Position numbers and translations under genes: made by a program. The notes under the pieces were generated by a model. The model saw only the letters and a program-made list of their open reading frames with translations, did not search any database and had not been told where the DNA came from. A stretch of 64,000 nucleotides of DNA from Thermoplasmata archaeon (GTDB lineage Archaea > Thermoplasmatota > Thermoplasmata > Lutacidiplasmatales > UBA184): positions 62,001 to 126,000 of the forward strand of contig DATKQS010000009.1 of assembly GCA_035532555.1 (NCBI GenBank). The letters are read 5' to 3'. Shown here in pieces: positions 15,643 through 24,036 of the stretch (its first letter is position 1; each line of letters opens with the position of its first letter).

Positions 15643-17070
15643 ATGAAGATCGTATCGAAGCGAGCAGCGACCGTAGCCATGAGCGTACTCGTCGTCACCG
15701 GACTGCTGTTTGCAGCATTCGTCGTGATGACTCCGCCCACATCTCCAAGGACCGCGACCTCCGACTCCGCTTCTCCAACGGGCGCTCGCATCGGAGAAGC
15801 TAGCGTTCATCTTGCTGCCACCTGCGGCCAGGTTCCGGTTCCGCTCGCCTCCGCTGCGTCCTACGCCGTTCTTGCGAGCAGCACCGTTACGAGTACGGGG
15901 GCGACCGCAATCACGGGAGATCTCGGGCTCTCCCCCGGCACTTCGGTGACGGGCTTTCCTCCCGGGACGATCACCGGCCTCAAGAACGTGACAACCCCCT
16001 CCGCGGCAGGAGCAAAGGCGAACCTCACCGTCGCCTACAACAATGCCTCGGCGCGATCGAACTGTCCGGTAACCGTCGCCGGCAACATCGGCGGGCAGAC
16101 GCTGACCCCAGGCCTCTACAAGTCGACGTCCTCTCTCGCAATTTCTTCTGGGGACCTTACCTTGAGCGCTGCCGGTAATCCCAACGGAGTGTTCATCTTC
16201 CAGGTGGCATCGGCACTCACCACGACCTCCGGTCGCGCCGTTATCTTGGCGGGCGGTGCTCAGGCCGCGAACGTATTCTGGGTAATCGGAAGCTCGGCCA
16301 CCCTCGGCACCACGTCGGTCATGAAGGGGACGGTCATGGCGTACGACTCCATTTCGATGTTGACGGGCTCCGTCCTCGACGGGCGAGCGCTGGCGGATAC
16401 CGGCGAGGTGTCCCTCGCAGGAAGCACCATCGTAGTACCGACCCCCACCTCCCAATCGACGTACCCGGTGACCTTTACGGAGAGCGGGCTGCCCACGGGG
16501 ACCGCCTGGTCGGTCACTCTGGCCGGAGCCCCGGTGAGCTCCACGTCCCCAACCATCAAGTTCAGTGTAGTGAGCGGAACGTACGCGTACACTACGGCCG
16601 TAGCTGGGTACATCGCGACCCCGTCGTCCGGGAGCCTTACGGTGAACGGAGCGGCGGTGGATCAATCGATCGTCTGCACGACCGCCGCCACGGGGACCTT
16701 CAACCTTACATTCACGGAGTCCGGGTTGCCCGCGGGGACAGGCTGGTCAATTGCGTTGAACGGAGTGACAACGAGCTCCGTCGCGACGACGATCGGGTTT
16801 ACCGAGGCGAGCGGAACCTACAGCTACGCGGTGGGTTATCTGTCGAACTACACCTCCAGCCCGGCTTCGGGCAGCGTGACGATAAACGGTGCGGCAACCA
16901 GTGTGACGATCGCGTTCTCCTCCACCGGAGGTAACGGCACCACGTCACCCGGCGGCGGATCCCCCGGAATCTCCTCCGGGGAGTGGGCGCTTCTCGCGAT
17001 TGTCGCGGTTGCGGCCGTGGTCGCAGCTGTCACCGTTGCCGTGGTCTTGCACCGGCGGAAGAGTCCCTAA
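15643..17070 (+). CDS. Predicted exported DUF3494 (ice-binding-like) surface protein
   Basis: A 475-residue predicted surface protein. Residues 8-30 are a hydrophobic signal or anchor segment. Residues about 66-265 match the DUF3494 ice-binding fold: LASAASYAVLASSTVTSTGA, TAITGDLGLSPG, GQTLTPGLYKSTSSL, GVFIFQVASAL and VFWVIGSSATLGT are its usual landmarks. Two repeats follow, each built around TFTESGLPTGTAWSVTL or TFTESGLPAGTGWSIAL, of the kind seen in Thermoplasmata surface proteins and thermopsins. A Gly/Ser/Pro linker and a membrane segment (WALLAIVAVAAVVAAVTVAV) with a basic tail end the chain. It stands alone with a palindrome upstream. The fold serves in ice binding but also in adhesion, so the role in a non-polar archaeon is open. 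Confidence 0.85.
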   Translation: MKIVSKRAATVAMSVLVVTGLLFAAFVVMTPPTSPRTATSDSASPTGARIGEASVHLAATCGQVPVPLASAASYAVLASSTVTSTGATAITGDLGLSPGTSVTGFPPGTITGLKNVTTPSAAGAKANLTVAYNNASARSNCPVTVAGNIGGQTLTPGLYKSTSSLAISSGDLTLSAAGNPNGVFIFQVASALTTTSGRAVILAGGAQAANVFWVIGSSATLGTTSVMKGTVMAYDSISMLTGSVLDGRALADTGEVSLAGSTIVVPTPTSQSTYPVTFTESGLPTGTAWSVTLAGAPVSSTSPTIKFSVVSGTYAYTTAVAGYIATPSSGSLTVNGAAVDQSIVCTTAATGTFNLTFTESGLPAGTGWSIALNGVTTSSVATTIGFTEASGTYSYAVGYLSNYTSSPASGSVTINGAATSVTIAFSSTGGNGTTSPGGGSPGISSGEWALLAIVAVAAVVAAVTVAVVLHRRKSP

Positions 17071-17278
17071 GGGCCTCACCCGCACGAAGGTGTCGCCTGC
17101 CCGAGCGTCGGGAACGCACCGCTGATATCCGCGTCGACCGCTCTCGCCTAAGGGCGGCCGATCACCTCGATGCGCTCGGTGAAGCACCGCTTCAGGGAGT
17201 CCCGTGCGGTGGAGGGCAGATCGTCTCGCGCGAGAACTCTCGGAGAGTCCTATACAACCCGCGCGCGCGGCCGAGAGG

Positions 17279-17363
17279 TGCGGGGAGAGGGATTTGAACC
17301 CACGAACTCCTACGAGACCAGACCCTGAATCTGGCGCCTTTGACCAAGCTGGGCGATCCCCGC
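17279..17363 (-). tRNA. tRNA-Leu (CAG)
   Basis: The minus strand folds as a class II tRNA. Acceptor GCGGGGA pairs with TCCCCGC, the anticodon stem CCAGA/TCTGG encloses TTCAGGG with anticodon CAG, a long variable arm follows, and the T loop reads TTCAAAT. The discriminator is A; CCA is not encoded. There is no intron. A TATA-like CATAAG at 17385-17390 lies about 24 bases upstream. Confidence 0.93.
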
Positions 17364-17420
17364 GGCGTGGGGAGTGGTGTACCGCTTATGAGAATTCCCG
17401 AGCCCGGACCCGCGCACGTG

Positions 17421-18275
17421 TTACGCGACGGTGGCGCGCGAAGGCCGTGCTTTCTCCTGGGTCAGAATGTCCATCGCCTCGCCGACCGTGGCATGCTCAT
17501 GGACGATCGATCGCAGCGCCTTGAGCATCGCAACGGGATAGTCGGATTGCCATATGTTCCGGCCCATGTCGATTCCCTTCGCGCCGAGCGCGATCGCGTG
17601 GTGGGCTAGCTCTAGAGCGGCCTGGTCGCTGTCCAGCCTCGGTCCGCCGGCCACGACGATCGGGACGGGACATCCCTCGACGACCTTCTCGAAGTCATCG
17701 CAGTAGTACGTCTTGACCATGTGCGCCCCGAGCTCGGCGGAAACGCGGCAAGCGAGCGCGAGATAGCGCGCATCCCGTTTTTCCAGCTCCTTCCCTACCG
17801 CCGTAATCGCAAGCACGGGCATCCCCGCTTCCTCCCCTTGGTCGACCAGCTCGGAGAGGTGAACGAGCGAGGAATGTTCGTGGGGGGAGCCGACGAACAC
17901 GGAGAGTGCTACGGCACTGACGTTGAGGCGGACCGCATCCTCCATCGAGACCGTGATGTCCTCATCCGAAAGATCCTCCTGAAGGACGGTCACGCCCCCG
18001 CTCACCCGAAGGACGATCGGGGTCCGGGTCGAAGGTGGGACGCAGGTGCGCAGGATCCCGCGGGTCAGCGCGAGCGCATCGGCGTGGGGGAGGAGCGGTG
18101 CGATCGTCGCGCGCGGGTCCTCCAAACGTCGCGTCGGGCCCATGAAGTATCCGTGGTCGACCGCGAGCATGACCGAGTTCTGGCTCCCGGGGGAGAACAT
18201 CCGGGCCATCCGATTCGCAAGACCCCAGTCCATGGCGACCTCGCTCTCCGATGGGCCGAGGGCCCTCATAGCCAT
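17421..18275 (-). CDS. lsrF: LsrF-like class I aldolase/thiolase
   Basis: The 284-residue protein matches LsrF closely: MDWGLANRMARMFSP, VMLAVDHGYFMGPT, LTRGILRTCVPPST, MEDAVRLNVSAVAL and GIDMGRNIWQSDYPVAMLKA. LsrF is a DhnA-type (beta/alpha)8 enzyme that transfers an acetyl group in phospho-autoinducer-2 breakdown; the Schiff-base lysine region HMVKTYYC is present. Archaeal relatives include 2-amino-3,7-dideoxy-D-threo-hept-6-ulosonate synthase and fructose-bisphosphate aldolase, but the N-terminal DWG and MGRNIWQSD motifs favour the LsrF branch. No other lsr genes are present, so autoinducer use is doubtful. It follows the Lrp-type regulator by 65 bases on the same strand. The ATG at 18275 is chosen as start; 18269 is possible. 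Confidence 0.85.
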   Translation of the reverse strand: MAMRALGPSESEVAMDWGLANRMARMFSPGSQNSVMLAVDHGYFMGPTRRLEDPRATIAPLLPHADALALTRGILRTCVPPSTRTPIVLRVSGGVTVLQEDLSDEDITVSMEDAVRLNVSAVALSVFVGSPHEHSSLVHLSELVDQGEEAGMPVLAITAVGKELEKRDARYLALACRVSAELGAHMVKTYYCDDFEKVVEGCPVPIVVAGGPRLDSDQAALELAHHAIALGAKGIDMGRNIWQSDYPVAMLKALRSIVHEHATVGEAMDILTQEKARPSRATVA

Positions 18276-18340
18276 TGCCCCGGACGCTCCGCGACCGGGC
18301 GACCGCTCCCCGCCGGCGAGAAAAGCGGGGCTCGTGGGTA

Positions 18341-18832
18341 CTAGGCGGAATCCGCCCGATCCGCCGGGCGCAGGGACACCGGCACCCGTCGGTCCTCCTT
18401 GACCCGGTTGAGGACCACCTGGGTGTTGGTCCGCTCGATGTGGGGGTCTTGGAGAGCGTGTTTGACGAACCGGTCGAGATCCCTCCGATCCCGGAACCGA
18501 CCGATGACGAGCGCGTCGAACTCTCCCGTGAGATCGTAGATCGCGTAGGCGCGGGGGTTGCGCGCGAGTCGCTCCTCGACCTCCCGGAGCTTCCCTTTCG
18601 AGATCCGGATGCCGATCGTGGCCCAGAGGTCCCAACCGAGCTGCTCGTCGTCCAGGATCGGAACGTACCCACGGATGATCCCGCTGGCCTCCAAGCGCGC
18701 GATCCGGGTGCTCACGGTTGTGGGGGAGACATCCAGATGGTGGGCGATCGTTCGGTGACTGCGGCGCGCATCTACATTGAGGTCTTCCAAGATGGCTCGA
18801 TCGAGCTCGTCCACGCTGGATGTACGCACCAT
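18341..18832 (-). CDS. Lrp/AsnC-family transcriptional regulator
   Basis: A typical Lrp protein of 163 residues. The N-terminal helix-turn-helix covers residues 8-55 (LDRAILEDLNVDARRSHRTI, VSPTTVSTRIARLEASGII). The RAM ligand-binding and oligomerisation domain runs from about residue 68 to 150 (ATIGIRISKGKLREVEERLA, DLTGEFDALVIGRF). It is divergent from glutamine synthetase, with 121 bases between the starts, and precedes the LsrF-like gene on its own strand. Archaeal Lrp proteins often sense amino acids and control nitrogen genes, so regulation of the neighbouring glnA is plausible. The intergenic inverted repeats are candidate binding sites. Confidence 0.93.
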   Translation of the reverse strand: MVRTSSVDELDRAILEDLNVDARRSHRTIAHHLDVSPTTVSTRIARLEASGIIRGYVPILDDEQLGWDLWATIGIRISKGKLREVEERLARNPRAYAIYDLTGEFDALVIGRFRDRRDLDRFVKHALQDPHIERTNTQVVLNRVKEDRRVPVSLRPADRADSA

Positions 18833-18849
18833 GTATAGAGTACAATTCA

Positions 18850-18902
18850 GGTGAAATTAACAATTTTCGTCGGGGAGTAGGACAAACGTCCAATATTATT
18901 GG
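18850..18902. promoter_or_regulatory. Divergent lrp/glnA control region with two inverted repeats
   Basis: An A/T-rich imperfect inverted repeat GAAATT-AAC-AATTTTC at about 18853-18868 contains the likely TATA element of the Lrp gene, 23-28 bases before its ATG. Next to it CCAATA-T-TATTGG (18890-18902) is a perfect palindrome and contains the only A/T-rich element suited to drive glnA. Both look like operator sites overlapping core promoters. Confidence 0.65.
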
Positions 18903-18953
18903 CCATGCCTTGATGTAGCCGGGGACCCTCGTCTTCGCCGGGGGCTCGAAAAT

Positions 18954-20417
18954 TTGCCACCGCAGACAGGTGCCGGAACCACGCCGGACGGAGCGAAGGT
19001 ACTACGGGATCTGAAGGAGGCCAAGGTCCGCTGGATCGAGCTGTGCTACACGGACGTGCTGGGGGGATTCAACCAAGTTGACGTCCCGCTGGATACCCTG
19101 GACGCCGAGTCGTTCGTTTCCGGAGTACCCAAGCTCGACGGCTCCTCCGTGCGCGGATTCCGCGAGATTTACGAATCCGACATGCTGCTCGTGCCCGATC
19201 CGCGGACCGTGGCCATCATCCCATGGCACCCGGACGCCGGCGGGATCGCGCGGTTCATCTGCGACGTGCGCCTGGGTACGATGAGCGAGCCGTACGCCCA
19301 CGATCCTCGCGGGGTCGCGCGCAAGACCGAGAAGATCCTTGCGGACGCGGGCTACGATCAGTCGTTCTGGGGCCCGGAGATCGAGTTCTTTGTCTTCGAT
19401 TCGATCGAGCTGATCCCCTCCGCCCAGGGTGTCCGGGATGCCTGGGGAGGTTCGGGATATCTCATCAACAGCGGTGAGACCTCCTGGCAGGAAGGGCCCA
19501 CGCCCGCCCCGATACGATTCAAGGAAGGGTACCATCGCACCGCGCCGTACGACACCTTGATCGGGATCCGGGCCGAGGCGTCGAACATCCTCGCCGATAA
19601 CTTCCACGTCAAGATGGACGCGCACCATCACGAGGTGGCCACGGCTGGGCAGAGCGAGCTCAACGTGCACTACGACGAGCTCGTCCCGATGGCCGATCAT
19701 GTTCAGGATGTTCGGTACGTCCTCAAGAACGTCGCCCACCGGCACGGCAAGATCGCCTCGTTCATGCCGAAGCCGGTCTTCGGGGACAACGGCATTGGGA
19801 TGCACGTCAACCAGTCCCTATGGACGAAGGGGACGAACACGTTCTTTGATGGCAACGACGCCTACGCCGAGGTCAGCCAGACCTGCCGGTACTACATCGG
19901 CGGGCTGCTCGAACACTCCCGGGCGTTGTGCGCGATTACCAACCCCACCACCAACTCCTACCGTCGCCTCGTCCCGGGCTACGAGGCCCCGGTGTTCATT
20001 GCCTGGAGCAAGGCAAACCGATCGGCGAACGTCCGGATCCCGTTCTATCATCGCGGGCGCCCCGCCGTGAAGCGAATCGAGTACCGCACGCCGGATTCCG
20101 CGGCCAACATCTATCTAACCGAGGCCGCCCTCGCACTCGCGGGTCTCGATGGGATTCGCCGGAAGATCGAGCCGCCGGCCCCGGTCGACCACGACATCTA
20201 CAAGCTGACGCCCGCGAAGCGCAAGGAGCTCAGCATCCGAGAGCTGCCCGGATCGCTCGGAGAGGCCCTCGACTGCCTCGCGAGCGATCACGAGTTCCTG
20301 AAGCCCGCGTTCGCGGACTCGCTTCTCGAGGCGTACACCGACATCAAGCGCGAGGAGCAGCTGCAGCTGAACCTGAGGCCCCACCCGTACGAGTTCTATC
20401 GGTACATGGACGTCTGA
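18954..20417 (+). CDS. glnA: Glutamine synthetase, type I
   Basis: A 487-residue GlnA makes glutamine from glutamate, ammonia and ATP in the cytosol. Catalytic-domain landmarks are GPEIEFFVFD, GQSELNVHYDEL, GIGMHVNQSLWTKG, the NPTTNSYRRLVPGYEAP ATP loop, RSANVRIP and KRIEYRTPDSAANIYL. The N-terminal beta-grasp domain is present (VRWIELCYTDVLGGFNQVDV). The TTG at 18954 is the only start that places this N-terminus normally. No adenylylation-type Tyr loop is evident near the C-terminus, which ends YEFYRYMDV. It is divergent from the Lrp regulator and followed by an amidohydrolase after 83 bases. Function is secure. Confidence 0.96.
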   Translation: MPPQTGAGTTPDGAKVLRDLKEAKVRWIELCYTDVLGGFNQVDVPLDTLDAESFVSGVPKLDGSSVRGFREIYESDMLLVPDPRTVAIIPWHPDAGGIARFICDVRLGTMSEPYAHDPRGVARKTEKILADAGYDQSFWGPEIEFFVFDSIELIPSAQGVRDAWGGSGYLINSGETSWQEGPTPAPIRFKEGYHRTAPYDTLIGIRAEASNILADNFHVKMDAHHHEVATAGQSELNVHYDELVPMADHVQDVRYVLKNVAHRHGKIASFMPKPVFGDNGIGMHVNQSLWTKGTNTFFDGNDAYAEVSQTCRYYIGGLLEHSRALCAITNPTTNSYRRLVPGYEAPVFIAWSKANRSANVRIPFYHRGRPAVKRIEYRTPDSAANIYLTEAALALAGLDGIRRKIEPPAPVDHDIYKLTPAKRKELSIRELPGSLGEALDCLASDHEFLKPAFADSLLEAYTDIKREEQLQLNLRPHPYEFYRYMDV

Positions 20418-20500
20418 GGCCGGCACGCGGGCGGTGTCCAACCTTTTCCTCCGCTCGACCCTTCCTGGGATACCCGACGGAAGGGGGAGAGGAGGGGCGC

Positions 20501-22051
20501 ATGGTCGACGCACGTCGATGGATCGGAGGCCGCATCTTCACCGGGAGCGGATACGCCGAGGCGCTCCTGATCGAGGACGGCCGCGTGGTCGTCGCCGGTA
20601 CCGAGGAAGAGGTTCGCCGCGCCAGCCCCACGGGGGTCGAGACGAATCAGCTCACGGGCCGCCTCGTGATTCCGGGACTCGTAGACTCTCACCTGCATCT
20701 CTCCGAGCTTGTTCGCCAACGGGAGGGAGTGGCCCTCGACGGGGCCCGCTCGATTGCCGAGGCGGGGGAGAGGATCGCCGACTGGTCGGTCCGGAACCCG
20801 CACGGCCCGATCTTCGGTCGCGGGTGGAACCAGGACGAACTCATCGACGGTCGGTGGCCGGATCGCCGGGACCTCGACCGGTCCGCTCCCGATCGACCGA
20901 CCGTGCTCTACCGCATCTGCGGGCACGTGGTGTGGACCAACAGCCCGGCGCTCGCGCTCATGGGGATCGAGCGAGAAACGCCCGATCCTCCGGGTGGGGC
21001 CATCGGGCGCGACTCGCGCGGAGAGCCGAATGGGCTTCTCTACGAGAGTGCGCTGTCCCTGGCCGAGTCCATCGTCCAGAGCGCGCTCGTCGTGGACGCG
21101 TCGAGGTTCGAACCGACCGTGCGATCGGCCGTGCAGATGGGCCTGACCAGCGTCGCCTCGATGCGGGCCGATCTATCCGAGATCGAAGGATTGCGTACGC
21201 TGGCGCGTGCGGGTCGGCTTCCCCTCCAGGTGCGGCTGTATGTCGGGATGCGGTACCTCGACGCCGTGGAGCGCGCGGGAGCGATTGACGTATCGGTACC
21301 GTCCGGGTCCGTGCGGGTGATCGGGGTCAAGGCCTTCGCGGACGGGTCGTTCGGAGGGCGAACCGCGCTCCTCGATAGCCCCTATCTGGACGCCCCGGAG
21401 ACCTCGGGTATCGCCGTCGCTTCCCCCGCCCAGCTCGCCGAGGTGGTCACGCGGGCTCGTTCCCGTGGGCTCGCTCCGGGAATCCACGCGATCGGTAACC
21501 GGGCGATCGATCGGGCGCTCGATGCGCTCGAGACGGATCGGTTTCCTTCCCCTCCCCCTCGCATCGAACATGCCTCGCTGACTCCGCCGTCGACGATGGA
21601 TCGGATCGACCGAATCCGGCCAGCCCTGATCGTCCAGCCAGGGTTCCTGGCGAGCGATTACTGGCTCCAAGATCGCCTCGGGTCGGAACGGGTTCGATGG
21701 GCGTATGCCTTCCGGACCCTCCTCGAGAAGGGACACTTGCTCGCGGGCTCGAGCGACGCTCCCTTCGATTCGTTCAATCCGTGGGTCGGGATCCGCTGCG
21801 CGGTCCGACGGACCGACGACGCCGGACGTTCGGCGAACCCGATCCGCTCCGAGGGACTCGATCCGGAGATGGCCGTGGCCCTGTACACGGTGAACGGCGG
21901 TCGCGCGTTGGGAGACGAATCGATCGGGTCGCTGCGAGCGGGGGCACGCGCCGATCTGGTCGTGCTCAACGGCGGTAGCCTCGAGCGGATCCTGGATTGG
22001 TCCGTCACGCCCGTGGCCGAGACTTGGAGCGGCGGGGCGCGCGTCGCATGA
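20501..22051 (+). CDS. Amidohydrolase family 3 protein (YtcJ-like)
   Basis: A metal-dependent amidohydrolase of 516 residues. The N-terminal strand domain leads to the metal-binding motif LVIPGLVDSHLHLSEL near residue 58, and the family-3 signatures GRGWNQDEL, YRICGHVVWTN, VIGVKAFADGSFGGRTALL, GIHAIGNRAIDRALDAL and GSSDAPFDSFNPW are all present. The C-terminal beta cap GSLRAGARADLVVLN is complete. Substrates of this group range from N-substituted formamides to imides and amides, so a specific reaction cannot be assigned. The start ATG at 20501 follows GGAGGGG. It lies between glutamine synthetase and a hypothetical gene on one strand, consistent with nitrogen scavenging. Confidence 0.9.
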   Translation: MVDARRWIGGRIFTGSGYAEALLIEDGRVVVAGTEEEVRRASPTGVETNQLTGRLVIPGLVDSHLHLSELVRQREGVALDGARSIAEAGERIADWSVRNPHGPIFGRGWNQDELIDGRWPDRRDLDRSAPDRPTVLYRICGHVVWTNSPALALMGIERETPDPPGGAIGRDSRGEPNGLLYESALSLAESIVQSALVVDASRFEPTVRSAVQMGLTSVASMRADLSEIEGLRTLARAGRLPLQVRLYVGMRYLDAVERAGAIDVSVPSGSVRVIGVKAFADGSFGGRTALLDSPYLDAPETSGIAVASPAQLAEVVTRARSRGLAPGIHAIGNRAIDRALDALETDRFPSPPPRIEHASLTPPSTMDRIDRIRPALIVQPGFLASDYWLQDRLGSERVRWAYAFRTLLEKGHLLAGSSDAPFDSFNPWVGIRCAVRRTDDAGRSANPIRSEGLDPEMAVALYTVNGGRALGDESIGSLRAGARADLVVLNGGSLERILDWSVTPVAETWSGGARVA

Positions 22052-22105
22052 GCGTGCGCGAGGGTCCCCGAAACGTCTAAACGTCCGCGGGGAGGAGGGC
22101 GAAAC

Positions 22106-22756
22106 GTGGGCGCGCCTACCGTTCCCAAGTTCGTCGAGTTCTCTCCCACGATCAAGGTCGACCTGATCGTTTCCGACTGGAGAGCGGAGCTATTGCCCGA
22201 GTGGTCCAGCGAAGAGAAGGAACGGCGTCTATACGATCAGGCGTGGCAGGCGTACACCGCCGGTGATTACGGGTTCGGGCTATGGTGCTGGCACGAGTGC
22301 GACCGGCTCTCGAACGCGCTCTCCAACAACGTTCGAGAGGTAACGCGCGTGCTCGGCCCCGGCCGATACTTTGGTTTCTCTCAGAAGAAAGCGGTCGCCG
22401 AGGCCGTTCCGTTCGATCGGATCTACCGGCCGCGCAAGGGAGACATGAGCCGCCCCCGCCCCGATTCTTACGTGCTCGCGCACTACCAGCTCCTGTGCGT
22501 CTACGCGGTCCGCGCGCAGAGCGGGGATCCGAAGGCGAAGGCGCAACTCGAGATCGCGCTCGGGGATGTCGAGAACCAGCGTCGGGCCGACCCCTTCCTG
22601 AGGCACTTCGAAACATTCCAGTCGATCCTCGCCCGAGGAGACGCAGAGGCGGCCGGCGCGGCCGCCACCCCGGAGTCCCCGCCGATGACGCCACCTCCAC
22701 CGAAAGTAGCGACCGGACCCCGATCCCCGGCCACCCTACGGCGCGCAGGAAAGTAG
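22106..22756 (+). CDS. Uncharacterised 216-residue protein
   Basis: No family recognised. The product begins MGAPTVPKFVEFSPTIKVDL and has an aromatic and cysteine-containing middle (YGFGLWCWHECDRLSNAL), a Lys/Arg patch around RYFGFSQKKAVAEAV, and a helical region (YVLAHYQLLCVYAVRAQSG, AKAQLEIALGDVENQRRADP). The last 45 residues are Ala/Pro/Ser-rich and probably disordered. There is no signal peptide or membrane segment. The GTG at 22106 follows GAGGAGGG. It sits between the amidohydrolase and the saccharopine-dehydrogenase-like gene with small gaps on the same strand, so one operon is likely. Confidence 0.75.
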   Translation: MGAPTVPKFVEFSPTIKVDLIVSDWRAELLPEWSSEEKERRLYDQAWQAYTAGDYGFGLWCWHECDRLSNALSNNVREVTRVLGPGRYFGFSQKKAVAEAVPFDRIYRPRKGDMSRPRPDSYVLAHYQLLCVYAVRAQSGDPKAKAQLEIALGDVENQRRADPFLRHFETFQSILARGDAEAAGAAATPESPPMTPPPPKVATGPRSPATLRRAGK

Positions 22757-22788
22757 CTCCTCAACGCGTGAGGCAACACGAAGGTCCG

Positions 22789-23994
22789 ATGCGCGCAGTG
22801 GTCCTTGGGGGAGGTGGCCTGACCGGCCGGTGCACCGTCCGTGACCTGGCCGCGGGTCACCAGTTCGACTCGATCGTCGTCGCCGATCTCGATGAGGAAC
22901 TCGCCCGGGAAGCCGCGCGACGTGCCGGAGCCCCGCGGCGGGTCCGCGCCGAACGGGTCGACGTCCGCGACGCCGCGGCCCTCGCCCAGCTCCTGGAGGG
23001 CGCCTCGGTCTGCGTCAATGCGGTCCAGTACACGTTCAACCTCGCGGTCATGAACGCCTGCCTCACCGCGAGGGTCCCCTACCTCGACTTCGGCGGACTC
23101 TTCCACACCACTCGGAGACAACTGGCCCTGGATCCGAAGTTCCGCGAGGCCCAACTCCTGGCCATCCCCGGCCTTGGCCAGGTTCCGGGCATCTCGAACG
23201 TGCTCGCCATGGCGGCGTGCCGGGACCTGGAACGCGTCGAGTCGATCCTCATCCGCGATGGCTGGAAGGACTTCACCGAGAACGGGCCCGAGATCGCGTT
23301 CACGTGGTCGCCGAGCACCTTCCTCGATGAAATGATCCAGCCGGCCCTGATCTTCGACAACGGGGAGTACCGGGAACAGCTTGCGATGAGCGGGGCCGAG
23401 GAGTACGACTTCCCATCTCCGGTGGGTCGCACCCGCGTGTATCGGACCTTGCACTCGGAGGCCGCCACGCTCCCCGAGAGCTTGCGAGCGAAAGGGCTGC
23501 GCCATTGCGAATGGAAGGAAGGGGGTCCCGGGATCGATCTCATGCGAACGATGGCTCTGCTCGGGCTCGGATCCGACCGGCCGGTTCAGGTCGGGGATCG
23601 GTCGGTCGTGCCCCGCGAATTCCTCGCCGCTTTGCTGAAGCGAGAGGGCCTGCTCGGGTCCCCGCCCGGAGTGACGATCGAGGATTGGGAGGTCTGCGAC
23701 ATCGAGGTACACGGCACGCTCAGCGGCCGGCCGGCCGAACGTCACGCGGTCGCACGTTTCCCGCCTCGACCGGATTGGCAGCTCAGCGCTACGGAGTACG
23801 CGGTCGGAGTCGCCGGCTCGATCGGCGCGGAGATGATCGCGCGCGGAGAGATCACGGGCGTCGGCGTGCTTCCGCCCGAAGTGTGCGTCCCCGCGCCTCG
23901 GTTCCGGCACGAGCTCGCGCGACGGGGGATCGAGACGACGATCTCTCCCCCCGAGCGGGAGCTCGCCCCCCTGGACCTCGTCCGCCAACGCTAG
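22789..23994 (+). CDS. Saccharopine dehydrogenase-like NAD(P)-dependent oxidoreductase
   Basis: The 401-residue protein has an N-terminal Rossmann fold (MRAVVLGGGGLTGRCTVRDL) with an acidic end of the second strand (VVADLDEELA), the loop CVNAVQYTFNLAVMNACL, then YLDFGGLFHTTRRQ and PGLGQVPGISNVLA, all typical of saccharopine or carboxynorspermidine dehydrogenase and lysine 6-dehydrogenase. The C-terminal domain carries the usual substrate-binding regions (EWKEGGPGIDLMRTMALLG). Lysine 6-dehydrogenase or a related amino-acid oxidation is the closest guess, but several activities share this fold. The gene is the last of the plus-strand nitrogen cluster and converges with the DapA-like gene. Confidence 0.85.
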   Translation: MRAVVLGGGGLTGRCTVRDLAAGHQFDSIVVADLDEELAREAARRAGAPRRVRAERVDVRDAAALAQLLEGASVCVNAVQYTFNLAVMNACLTARVPYLDFGGLFHTTRRQLALDPKFREAQLLAIPGLGQVPGISNVLAMAACRDLERVESILIRDGWKDFTENGPEIAFTWSPSTFLDEMIQPALIFDNGEYREQLAMSGAEEYDFPSPVGRTRVYRTLHSEAATLPESLRAKGLRHCEWKEGGPGIDLMRTMALLGLGSDRPVQVGDRSVVPREFLAALLKREGLLGSPPGVTIEDWEVCDIEVHGTLSGRPAERHAVARFPPRPDWQLSATEYAVGVAGSIGAEMIARGEITGVGVLPPEVCVPAPRFRHELARRGIETTISPPERELAPLDLVRQR

Positions 23995-24036
23995 AACTAC
24001 CTCAGGGTGGGGTCCCCCCTCTGCCGAGGAGCACTC

